The translations under genes were made by a program, and so were the position numbers. Below are positions 1 through 7,350 of a stretch of 64,000 nucleotides of DNA, one piece after another. This DNA is from Lysinibacillus piscis (GTDB lineage Bacteria > Bacillota > Bacilli > Bacillales_A > Planococcaceae). The notes beneath the pieces are model-generated. The model searched no databases and was not told the DNA's origin. It was given only the letters and a program-made list of their open reading frames with translations. The stretch is taken from the NCBI RefSeq assembly GCF_026012395.1, contig NZ_BRZA01000003.1, positions 248,001-312,000 on the forward strand, in the 5' to 3' direction. Within the stretch, counting starts at the first letter, position 1. Every line of letters starts with the position of its first letter.

Positions 1-558
1 TAAAATTAAACCGAGCACCTTGGAATCATCTATGTTAAAATTCACATAGAGTAATAATAGATTACTTTCCTCTGAATTGAAGAGCGTTCTTCCATATTCA
101 CCAGCACTATGTAACACAATTTGTGGTACATCGTATTCTAGCTTCATTTCCAGTAAACTACCCATACCACCCATGATGGAATTTAATATGATATTGCCCA
201 GCTCTTTCACAACATCAAAATCCTCATCATTAAATGTAGATTCTTCATCTTCTAATGTGTATTCTTCTCCGAGGCAGAGTGCTGTTACATATTTAATTTG
301 TTCTGTTGGAAAAATAAATTCTGCTCTACCAGAAAAGACGCTGCCAAATTTCAAAGAGGTAGATAATATCGTTCCATTGAGTACAGGTGTCAAATTCTCT
401 TGCTCAACAGGGTTCAACTCATGTAATGATAGTAATGTTACTTTCGGAACAGATAACACAATTCTTTTTTGAAGTATCTCTGATAATAGGTTTGCCGCTT
501 CACCAACAAATACATTATACAGTTCTTTTAATATATCTTCTTGTATAGTTGTCAGCAT
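1..558 (-). CDS. CheC-like chemotaxis phosphatase (3' end beyond left edge)
   Basis: About 186 residues are visible and the gene runs off the left edge. Two copies of the CheC E-x2-N signature can be seen, E12/N15 near the start and E119/N122 after a central linker. In CheC/CheX/FliY proteins these residues attack the phospho-aspartate of CheY. The ATG at 558 lies 5 bp after the stop of the upstream receiver gene, and its ribosome site (AGAAGGGTGAT) is inside the end of that gene, so the two are probably translationally coupled. No other chemotaxis genes are nearby, so the pair may act outside the main chemotaxis operon. Family assignment is good; the exact partner is inferred. Confidence 0.75.
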   Translation of the reverse strand, partial: MLTTIQEDILKELYNVFVGEAANLLSEILQKRIVLSVPKVTLLSLHELNPVEQENLTPVLNGTILSTSLKFGSVFSGRAEFIFPTEQIKYVTALCLGEEYTLEDEESTFNDEDFDVVKELGNIILNSIMGGMGSLLEMKLEYDVPQIVLHSAGEYGRTLFNSEESNLLLLYVNFNIDDSKVLGLIL

Positions 559-563
559 TCATA

Positions 564-923
564 TCACCCTTCTATCAACTGCTTAATTTCTCCGAGTTTA
601 TCTGCATTTATCGGTTTATTAATAAATTTAATAGCTCCCGCTGCTAGCACTTCCTCTCGAACTGCTGCTTGTACATCCGCTGAAAGGACAATAATTTTTG
701 CCTCTGGAAACTTTTCAAGCAAATGAACAATTGCTTCTTGCCCATTCATATTAGGCATTAATAAATCCATAAACACATAATCAGGTAAAAAAGTACCATA
801 TAACTGGATCCCTTCAATACCGTCATCGGCTGTTTCATAAGTCGCATCTGGGTAAATTGTTTTTAACGCTTTAATTGTTGTTTTTTGAGAAAATGTTGAA
901 TCATCTACAATTAGTATTTTCAT
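564..923 (-). CDS. Stand-alone CheY-like response regulator receiver
   Basis: A 119-residue single REC domain with no output domain. Acidic pair D7/D8, phospho-acceptor D53 (in FMDLLMP), switch residue S81 and lysine K103 are all present, so it should be phosphorylatable. It is followed at 5 bp by the CheC-like gene, which suggests a phospho-signal and phosphatase pair. No histidine kinase is adjacent. The start is ATG at 923, preceded by GGAAGGG. Its output target cannot be told from sequence: it could act on the flagellar switch or on another partner protein. Confidence 0.85.
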   Translation of the reverse strand: MKILIVDDSTFSQKTTIKALKTIYPDATYETADDGIEGIQLYGTFLPDYVFMDLLMPNMNGQEAIVHLLEKFPEAKIIVLSADVQAAVREEVLAAGAIKFINKPINADKLGEIKQLIEG

Positions 924-1033
924 AAAAAGGCCCTTCCTTTTCTCAAGTATAATATTTCAATGGTATCATATTTAATGTTTAATTGAAATTATTTGATAGT
1001 TAGAGTTCATATCATTTATAGACAGTATAAAAT

Positions 1034-1064
1034 AGCCAAGGCAACTAACCCACATGCCTTGGCT
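1034..1064 (-). terminator. Rho-independent terminator of the fusB-like gene
   Basis: A 10-bp perfect stem (AGCCAAGGCA with TGCCTTGGCT) lies 10 bp after the fusB-like stop codon. On the minus strand it is followed by ATTTTAT. Confidence 0.8.
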
Positions 1065-1073
1065 TTACATCTA

Positions 1074-1715
1074 CTATTTGTCGATAACCTCAATAAAGTT
1101 CAATAACCTTGATAAATCCGATAGCTGATGGTTACAACGTGTACTATCATGGCAAATATAATTGCCTTTTTTTGTGTAAGTACCATCACCTGAAAATTTA
1201 GTAGTCGTTAAAAATAGCGACACATTAGAAAATTCATGACACACGGCACAAACACCTTGCTGAATTGTTGGCGAAAGCGTACCTGAATACCCTATAAGCT
1301 GCTCACCTTGATACAGCACGATATATTTCCGATGTGTCCCCGAATCATTCCACCCTAAAAAACTAATATCTCGTAAATCAAACTCTGCCCAGTTCGGCAT
1401 TTTTAATTTCTTTACTTTTTTAAATGATTTAACAAGCTGATTATCTGTCGGCTGTTTAAATGGTATCACAAACTCTTTTAATTCCGCTAATAATTTATCG
1501 GCTGTGATTTTCGATAATTTGCGGTCCATAAATTGCTCAATAAAGCCTTGTAGTTGATTATCCTCAGTTAAAATCGTTCCTAAATTCTCACGTGTTAGAC
1601 CTTGCAATGTTTGAATTGTCACAGTATCATTTACGGATTTATACGCACTTTGAAGATGTTGAACTTCCTTCTTTATATAAACAAACTCATGTGGCTGAAT
1701 AATTTGCATTGTCAT
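1074..1715 (-). CDS. fusB: FusB/FusC-family EF-G-binding protein (fusidic acid resistance type)
   Basis: 213 residues, the same length as staphylococcal FusB, with recognisable similarity over the whole length: helical N-terminus, the VxPF..P.....KSFKKVKKLKMP segment, and a C-terminal treble-clef zinc finger with C156, C159, C188 and C194. Family members bind EF-G, help it leave the ribosome, and so protect translation from fusidic acid. Chromosomal homologues in bacilli may be general ribosome-rescue factors, so resistance itself is not proven. The gene stands alone, has its own terminator, and is preceded by a leader peptide and alternative hairpins that suggest translational attenuation. 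Start ATG 1715 with ribosome site AGAGAGGG. Confidence 0.85.
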   Translation of the reverse strand: MTMQIIQPHEFVYIKKEVQHLQSAYKSVNDTVTIQTLQGLTRENLGTILTEDNQLQGFIEQFMDRKLSKITADKLLAELKEFVIPFKQPTDNQLVKSFKKVKKLKMPNWAEFDLRDISFLGWNDSGTHRKYIVLYQGEQLIGYSGTLSPTIQQGVCAVCHEFSNVSLFLTTTKFSGDGTYTKKGNYICHDSTRCNHQLSDLSRLLNFIEVIDK

Positions 1716-1743
1716 TTTATTTTCCCTCTCTTAATGAAGTAAT

Positions 1744-1804
1744 TACCTTAGCGGAAAATAAAATTCAGCTAAAGTATTAAAAAGTTACTTTCAATACCTT
1801 AGCT
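1744..1804 (-). promoter_or_regulatory. Alternative stem-loops of a probable translational attenuator
   Basis: Three mutually complementary segments lie between the leader peptide and the fusB-like gene: 1793-1804 (AGCTAAGGTATT on the minus strand), 1767-1778 (AATACTTTAGCT) and 1744-1752 (GCTAAGGTA). Segment 2 can pair with either segment 1 or segment 3, the arrangement used by ribosome-stalling attenuators of erm and fusB genes. Segment 1 lies within the leader coding region, so a stalled ribosome would free segment 2. The fusB-like ribosome site lies about 20 bases after segment 3 and is not itself in it, so the mechanism is inferred. Confidence 0.5.
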
Positions 1805-1827
1805 GTAGATAATGATGATTTTTTCAC
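1777..1827 (-). CDS. Leader peptide upstream of fusB-like gene
   Basis: A 16-codon reading frame, MKKSSLSTAKVLKVTF, starts with GTG at 1827. It has a very strong ribosome site (AAGGGGGGG) 8 bases upstream; an in-frame GTG at 1836 is an alternative start. It ends 62 bases before the fusB-like start codon. Its codons for AKVLK overlap the first arm of the alternative stem-loops. The strong ribosome site on so short a frame is the main reason to call it real. Confidence 0.55.
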   Translation of the reverse strand: MKKSSLSTAKVLKVTF

Positions 1828-1891
1828 CTTTATCACCCCCCCTTGTAAATCATATTAGGGAATTTTAGATAAAAGTCAATTGAAAAATTCT

Positions 1892-2725
1892 CTATTTTAC
1901 AGGAATCCAAATTTCTGAATAACATTTATCATCAAATGGGTCATCCTCTGTGTACAGCTCAAATTCGGCTGTTCCTGCTAGCTCATATTGGCTTGAAGGG
2001 AGCCATTCCTTATAAATACGCTGCCACGCATTCGTCATTGCATGTGGCATTGCACCAATAACCTCAAATACAGCCCACGTCGAAGCAGGCACCTCCACCA
2101 TTTCAAAGTCTTCTGGCACATCACCTTGATACGCTACACCAATTACATATTGTATTCCTTCAGCGTGTGGCAAACATACACCTAACAAGCCTTGTACATC
2201 ACCATTATTCAATTGCGCTAGGCGAGCTGTTGTACCATTTGCGTTCAATTGATTCCATAATGCCGAAATACCTGAATTATCCTTCATTGTTGTCACAATA
2301 CCTACTACTTGAAATGCCTCTTTTTGCTTCACTTGATAGTTCATAGGTTCCACTCCTTTTAACTGTATCTCAATTGTCAGGGGGTAGTATGAGGTAATTT
2401 TCCCCTTTGCCTGCCGTACAGCAATTGGTGAAATACCATGCTGTCTCCGAAAAGCCTTCGTAAATGCTTCTGGTGTTTCATAGCCATACTTGAATGCAAC
2501 ATCAATGACCTTTGCCTCTGTACGCTGTAGCTCCTCTGCTGCTAATGTCAGTCTTCTACGTCGAATATAATCATTAACCGTCATGCCTGTTAGTAAACTA
2601 AATGCACGTTGAAAATGAAACTCTGAGGAATGCCCAACCTGTGCAATTTGTGTCATTGTTAAATCCTCTAATAAATGTTGCTCGATATAAGCAATGGCTT
2701 GTTGCAAAGATGTTAACCACGTCAT
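1892..2725 (-). CDS. AraC-family regulator with GyrI-like effector domain
   Basis: 277 residues. The N-terminal ~100 residues hold two helix-turn-helix motifs of the AraC type (FHFQRAFSLLTGMTVNDYIRRRRL, then VAFKYGYETPEAFTKAFRRQHG). The rest is a GyrI/SOUL-like small-molecule-binding domain ending in ELYTEDDPFDDKCYSEIWIPV. This architecture is shared with Rob/BmrR-type regulators that respond to drugs or stress. The gene is monocistronic. A second gene of the same architecture lies at 25584-26447. Target genes are unknown. Confidence 0.85.
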   Translation of the reverse strand: MTWLTSLQQAIAYIEQHLLEDLTMTQIAQVGHSSEFHFQRAFSLLTGMTVNDYIRRRRLTLAAEELQRTEAKVIDVAFKYGYETPEAFTKAFRRQHGISPIAVRQAKGKITSYYPLTIEIQLKGVEPMNYQVKQKEAFQVVGIVTTMKDNSGISALWNQLNANGTTARLAQLNNGDVQGLLGVCLPHAEGIQYVIGVAYQGDVPEDFEMVEVPASTWAVFEVIGAMPHAMTNAWQRIYKEWLPSSQYELAGTAEFELYTEDDPFDDKCYSEIWIPVK

Positions 2726-2805
2726 AACCTCAACCCCTTACTGTAAGTGTACACATTTGAACTAAGTAAAACCTGTCCGTTCTTGCACAAATTTGTCCGC
2801 TATTT

Positions 2806-3456
2806 TTACTGAAAATGCTTATGTGAGCCATCACAGTTTGGCAGTCGTTTAGAATGCCCACAAACACAATCACTTAAGCCTTTACCATTTAAAATACGCT
2901 GCATATTATTCTCGATTCTTGCTTCTCTCGTTTGTGGTCTTTTAGCCTGTGTGAAATGGAAGATATATTCTCGTTGTCGTCCAGGTGTTAGCCCCTCAAA
3001 TGCCGCTTGCAAAGCAGGAACCTCTTCAAATTTATGTTGCAGCTCCTCTGGAATAACAATTTCTACCTCTTTTTTCTTTTCTACCTTCAATCCAGCCTTT
3101 TCTACTTCAATGGCTTCATGAATATAAGCTTGAATAATGGGCTCCATTCCTATAATTTCTTGAAGGTTGACAAAGCGTAGTTGACGTGCTGCTTGTACAT
3201 TTTCTGTTTGCTGTACTAAAATCCCCTCATTATCCTGTAAAAGGGCTCCTTTATGAAAAAGTAATGCACAATAGTCCTTAAAGCCGTGGATTAAGACGAT
3301 ATTTTTTTTATTCAATGTATAACAAGGGTGCATCCATTTAAAATCCTCTGTTAACTCACAGTCCAACACAATTTTTCTTAATAGCTCAAACTCCTCTTTC
3401 CACACTGTTGCCTTACTTAAAAATTCATCGACTTTAGGATTAGTCATATCAAACAC
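2806..3456 (-). CDS. ydeI: YdeI/OmdA-family protein with C-terminal CDGSH motif
   Basis: 216 residues. The first ~195 match Bacillus YdeI (DUF1801-type core with FKWMHPCYT and IVLIHGFKDYCALLFHKGALL, and a C-terminal LTPGRQREYIFHFTQAKRPQTREARIE segment). The last ~20 residues add a complete CDGSH-type site: C197, C199, C208, H212, with spacing CxC-x2-S-x3-PxCDGSH. That motif binds a 2Fe-2S cluster in mitoNEET-like proteins. The function of YdeI is not firmly known; it has been linked to protection from antimicrobial peptides in other bacteria. The tail makes a redox role plausible, but this is inference. Confidence 0.8.
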   Translation of the reverse strand: MFDMTNPKVDEFLSKATVWKEEFELLRKIVLDCELTEDFKWMHPCYTLNKKNIVLIHGFKDYCALLFHKGALLQDNEGILVQQTENVQAARQLRFVNLQEIIGMEPIIQAYIHEAIEVEKAGLKVEKKKEVEIVIPEELQHKFEEVPALQAAFEGLTPGRQREYIFHFTQAKRPQTREARIENNMQRILNGKGLSDCVCGHSKRLPNCDGSHKHFQ

Positions 3457-3498
3457 CTCACTACAATTTTTCCATCTATTCTTTTTATTATAACAAAT

Positions 3499-3530
3499 AA
3501 GACTGCACTCTATTTTAGAATGACAGTCTT
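3499..3530 (-). terminator. Weak hairpin after the ATPase/nuclease-like pair
   Basis: A 7-bp stem (AAGACTG with CAGTCTT) plus an inner TCTA/TAGA pairing lies just downstream of the 3539 stop codon. There is no strong T-run, so termination is only probable. Confidence 0.4.
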
Positions 3531-3538
3531 CATGGAAA

Positions 3539-4282
3539 TTATATAAAGTTCAATTCAAATTCCGCTTCTAATACCAGTGTTCTTTCATCTACATTTCCTA
3601 TAGGGTTTAGCTGTACATATGTAAAAGGAAAGTCAAATTTGCTTGTAAAATCCTTTACATAGGAAAAATAGATTGTACCTGCTTTATACTGTTGATAGGC
3701 TCTAATTTCTCTTACCTTCCTTGGTGGCGTGCCAGGAGCAGGCTTTGGGACACCATTGACGATTGGCTGTTTTTCGTATTCATCATATAACCGTATACAC
3801 CCTACAATCAAAAAATGATACGTAATAGTATATTCTTCGTCTAATTTCACTGTCGCAAAAAATGTTTTACAATGCAACAAACCACTGTAAAATTGTTTGT
3901 CTATGCCATCTAAAATTTTATCCCCTGGCCTATGCTTTAACTCACAAATGTAACAATTTATCCTTTTGGTTACTTCATCCATCAAAAAGAAACAACCATC
4001 TGGAAACTTATCCATATTTAAAAAGCTAAGTCGGCTACTTTCGCCTATTTTGCCCGTTTTCTTATTAATAGGCAACTCTTGAAATAAGTGAATTAACCTT
4101 GTGTTTGGATTCTTCTTCTTGAAATGCACTCTTTCAAGCAACGATTCATTTCCTTTAAACAAAGTATTTTGTAACTCGATTTCTGGCGTAACAAGAATCT
4201 TTTCATCAAGTATAATTTGAGAAACTTCTGCCAGTACATTTGCTTTAAAAATGCTGTAGTTATTCACCACGTTCAACCACAT
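3539..4282 (-). CDS. Hypothetical protein, possible PD-(D/E)xK nuclease partner of an AAA ATPase
   Basis: 247 residues, not recognised as a named family. The centre has FPDG (D95), then ~18 residues later a beta-strand-like ICELK (E114, K116), the spacing expected of a PD-(D/E)xK active site (D95, E114, K116). The start overlaps the end of the ATPase gene by 23 bp, so the two are one operon and probably act together. A conserved-looking Pro-rich stretch (GVPKPAPGTPPRKVREIRAY) follows. The role as a nuclease effector is inferred from the motif and the pairing with an OLD-like ATPase; a structural role is possible. Confidence 0.5.
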   Translation of the reverse strand: MWLNVVNNYSIFKANVLAEVSQIILDEKILVTPEIELQNTLFKGNESLLERVHFKKKNPNTRLIHLFQELPINKKTGKIGESSRLSFLNMDKFPDGCFFLMDEVTKRINCYICELKHRPGDKILDGIDKQFYSGLLHCKTFFATVKLDEEYTITYHFLIVGCIRLYDEYEKQPIVNGVPKPAPGTPPRKVREIRAYQQYKAGTIYFSYVKDFTSKFDFPFTYVQLNPIGNVDERTLVLEAEFELNFI

Positions 4283-5525
4283 CCTTAAAGACTTCCAATG
4301 TCTGCTCGTTTAAACGAATCATTTGCTCCGACATAAACGACAATTCATAGCCATAATCCCCAGGCACAACTTCCTTCAATATATTATATGGTCCTTCTTC
4401 TAGTAACTCATACACTTTAGCATTTATTTGATTCTTTTTGATTAAATTATTTAATAGAGATACAAAAACATCACTATGTGAGGTCATAATCATCTTATTA
4501 TCTTGGAGGATATATTCTGTAATTTCAACAAGCTCAAACATACTTTTTAGTGACATATGTGCTTCGGGTTCTTCTATTATAATCCTATCTTGTTCCCTGA
4601 CAATAAAGTTATTACATAACATGAAATATGGTAAAAACCTATTTTGTTTTGTTGAAAAAAGATTTTGTGGGATATTCTCGCCTTTTTGCTGGATGGCTAT
4701 TATCATACCATCTTCATAATCTGGTGTGCCTCCCAACGACCTACACAATAAATCATAAAGTGCTTGTCTTTCTTCACTGTGCCCTATTTCACCCCAAAAA
4801 TCGAAAGAATCTAAGTATTTGAAATAACTTTTTACAAATAGCGATTCACTATATCGCATATCACCATCTTTTTCAATTTTTAAAAAACTATCTTCAATAA
4901 ATTCAGCTGATTTTTTATAGGCATTTGTTCTATACAAATTACGTTCAGATGGAAAGAAGACAATTTCCTCGATTCCACATAATTTTTCAAAATAAATCAT
5001 ATTTAAAACGCTAGTTATTCTATTTTTTAACCTTTGTAACATTAAGTCTCTACCATTTTCTTCATCATTAAACCTAGGAATTATCATACCCCTAGCCCCA
5101 AAATTAACACTAATAAGAGTTTCATGATAGATAACTTTAACTTTATTTGGTATTTCCATCGAATTTACATAGTTATAGGTAATTTCTACATCAGCATTAC
5201 TATGCGCATTTTTTAAAATATTTTCTTTCAGTAAGGTTAAGTACTTTTCTTTATATCCATCTAAAATGACTTTTAAACTGTCTTCATCTCTCATCTTATA
5301 GTTAAATGAAACTTCTGAATGTTCTCCAAGTACATCCATCTCATTTATTTCTACGTCATAAATATGGTTTTCACCAAAAAGGTCTTTCATCACATTAACG
5401 TATAATGCATATGCCTCCAATAAAATTGTTTTGCCTAAGCTATTATCTCCAACAATCAATGTGAAATCGGCTAATTCAAAATCGGCTTCTTTTATTTTCC
5501 CCAAATCCTTGAATTTCAATTTCAA
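4260..5525 (-). CDS. AAA15/OLD-like ABC-class ATPase, candidate defence sensor
   Basis: 421 residues. Walker A GDNSLGKT at 26-33, a FFPSERNLYRT segment near 190-200 typical of AAA15/AAA21 proteins, Walker B IIIEEPEAH with E318-H323, and a TSHSD H-loop at 348-352. No TOPRIM nuclease domain follows, unlike full OLD proteins, so any nuclease would be supplied by the overlapping downstream gene. Two-gene sets of an SMC/OLD-like ATPase and an effector are known among anti-phage systems (PARIS, Septu, Gabija are examples of this general plan). This pair does not obviously match any of them. The flanks are ordinary chromosome genes. Confidence 0.75.
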   Translation of the reverse strand: MKLKFKDLGKIKEADFELADFTLIVGDNSLGKTILLEAYALYVNVMKDLFGENHIYDVEINEMDVLGEHSEVSFNYKMRDEDSLKVILDGYKEKYLTLLKENILKNAHSNADVEITYNYVNSMEIPNKVKVIYHETLISVNFGARGMIIPRFNDEENGRDLMLQRLKNRITSVLNMIYFEKLCGIEEIVFFPSERNLYRTNAYKKSAEFIEDSFLKIEKDGDMRYSESLFVKSYFKYLDSFDFWGEIGHSEERQALYDLLCRSLGGTPDYEDGMIIAIQQKGENIPQNLFSTKQNRFLPYFMLCNNFIVREQDRIIIEEPEAHMSLKSMFELVEITEYILQDNKMIMTSHSDVFVSLLNNLIKKNQINAKVYELLEEGPYNILKEVVPGDYGYELSFMSEQMIRLNEQTLEVFKDVVERGE

Positions 5526-5862
5526 AATGCTTACCCTCTTCCTATCGTCCGTTTGAATGAATAATTATTCAATCCACTTAAAATTGAAAATTATTTTTAT
5601 CACCATAAAACAACCATACTAATTTTACCCTTATAGTATAACATTATTGATAAGAATCTTAACATTCAATTGAATACGATACATAATACGTTAATAAATT
5701 ATATGATTGTTTATCTGCAATCATTCTATATAAAAGCTTTTTTAATCTTATCAAGCATCAAAGACTACTAGTTTAAAGTATTTCTCTGTGTGTATATTAA
5801 AAACTTCCCAAATAATCCTTTTAACTTCATTAGATGGTTAAATACGAAGATAATTTCCCAAA
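5526..5862. other. Gene-free spacer
   Basis: AT-rich spacer between the start of the ATPase gene and the terminator of the fructan operon. It must carry the ATPase promoter, but I could not pick one with confidence. No repeats or RNA gene seen. Confidence 0.6.
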
Positions 5863-5903
5863 AAATAGTAGCGCAAACGTTGACATTGTTTGCGCTACTA
5901 TTT
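5863..5903 (-). terminator. Terminator of the fructan transporter/hydrolase operon
   Basis: A perfect 16-bp stem (5863-5878 pairs with 5888-5903; core AGTAGCGCAAAC) with a 9-base loop abuts the stop codon of the GH32 gene and is followed by T-rich sequence on the minus strand. Confidence 0.9.
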
Positions 5904-7334
5904 TTATTTGGCTACTAAGATAGTGCCTTCGCTAATATGAATATTGTCATGATTTGCTTCTATTTGAATACTTGTTAAACATGCTTGCGGGAAAACAAGA
6001 TTTGTCATGGCAAATCTACCATTATTAATAAAGACTTCAATAGAATAGCGGTCAATAATCGCTTGGAACGCTGTGATTGGTTGATTGATGGTTACAGAGG
6101 CATCTTGCTTAAAGAAATCATGGAATGCAATATTGCCACTATTTGCTCGCTCAAATGTCACAAAGCCTTCTTTACCACGACCGATTAGCTTCACTTCCTC
6201 TGTATCACCAAAGTGGAATGTCACCGTTACTTGACCTGCCTGCATATTGTCAATGACCATATCTAAAATAGTCAATGGGCTTGTCGTTTCATATGATTTA
6301 CCAAATTGAATATCCGTTACTTGATTCTCTGTATAGTCAAACAATTCCTTTATTGGTTGCTGCTTAATCAACCAACCATTTGCCACCTTTGTTAAACCTA
6401 ATGTTCGTGGTAATGTCATTTGACTTCGCCAGCCAGCTGTTGGCACTTGATTCGCATAGCGCCAATTACTCATCCAACCTACGTAAATTCTTCTGCCATC
6501 TTCTTGAGGAATATCAGAAAAGCTGACACCTGCATAATTGTCATAGCCATGGTCTAGCCACAATGTATCCTTTTGAGTCGTTGTAAAGTGTGAACCATTA
6601 AATTCCCCTACAAAATACTGTGTTTTAGAACCAATCGAACCATGCGGATTATCTCCTATTGATACGAATAGTACCCATTTCGCCGTTGCTGTCCCTTCAA
6701 CTGGCAATAAGAATAAATCTGGACACTCCCATACACCTAAATGGCTACCGAGCCCTTCACCAAATTCACTTTCAAAATGCCAATCAATTAAATTTTTAGA
6801 TGAATAGAAGGAAATCGTTTGTTCTGTTGCTAAAACCATAATCCATTTTTGTGAAGGCTCATACCAAAACACTTTCGGGTCTCGAAAATCTATTTTATCT
6901 GTGTGACCTAGAACAGGGTTGCCTTCATATTTAATCCATGTTCGTCCATTATCATGACTGTAAGCTAAGCCTTGAGTTTGTACAGGTGGCTGTTCATCAC
7001 CCTTATCTAAATGATACGTGAAAATAGCCACAAGCCCTGCCTCACCATCAAAAAAGCCTGTCGTATTATGCCAATCTACTACAGCACTACCTGAAAAGAT
7101 TGTGCCATGCTCATCTGGGTAAAGCGCAATATCTAGCTCTTCCCACGTAACCATGTCCTTTGAGACAGCGTGACCCCAGTGCATAGGTCCCCAAATGCTA
7201 TCATTAGGATTATGTTGAAAAAATAAATGATACTCTCCATTAAAATAAACCATACCATTCGGGTCATTCATCCAATTATTTTTGGGTGCGAAATGGAATT
7301 GTGGTCTAAGTTGTGTCATATATGATGTAGACAA
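5904..7334 (-). CDS. sacC: Cytosolic GH32 beta-fructosidase (levanase/sucrase type)
   Basis: 476 residues, no signal peptide. The three GH32 catalytic motifs are present: WMNDPNG (nucleophile D24), RDP (151-153, transition-state Asp) and WECPD (acid/base E203). A C-terminal beta-sandwich completes the family fold. It is the last gene of the operon lplB-lplC-lplA-GH32 (gap to lplA 16 bp). The likely job is to hydrolyse fructo-oligosaccharides brought in by the adjacent importer, while the lipoprotein GH32 at 16429 does the first cut outside. The choice among levan, inulin and sucrose derivatives is not settled by sequence. Confidence 0.85.
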   Translation of the reverse strand: MSTSYMTQLRPQFHFAPKNNWMNDPNGMVYFNGEYHLFFQHNPNDSIWGPMHWGHAVSKDMVTWEELDIALYPDEHGTIFSGSAVVDWHNTTGFFDGEAGLVAIFTYHLDKGDEQPPVQTQGLAYSHDNGRTWIKYEGNPVLGHTDKIDFRDPKVFWYEPSQKWIMVLATEQTISFYSSKNLIDWHFESEFGEGLGSHLGVWECPDLFLLPVEGTATAKWVLFVSIGDNPHGSIGSKTQYFVGEFNGSHFTTTQKDTLWLDHGYDNYAGVSFSDIPQEDGRRIYVGWMSNWRYANQVPTAGWRSQMTLPRTLGLTKVANGWLIKQQPIKELFDYTENQVTDIQFGKSYETTSPLTILDMVIDNMQAGQVTVTFHFGDTEEVKLIGRGKEGFVTFERANSGNIAFHDFFKQDASVTINQPITAFQAIIDRYSIEVFINNGRFAMTNLVFPQACLTSIQIEANHDNIHISEGTILVAK

Positions 7335-7350
7335 AATAGAATCCTCCTAC

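Noticed and set aside
77-472. Plus-strand open frame opposite the CheC-like gene, and many similar frames (for example 9626-9922, 14267-14653, 28873-29247)
   Set aside because: They are antisense shadows of well-supported minus-strand genes, with no ribosome site or protein-like composition.
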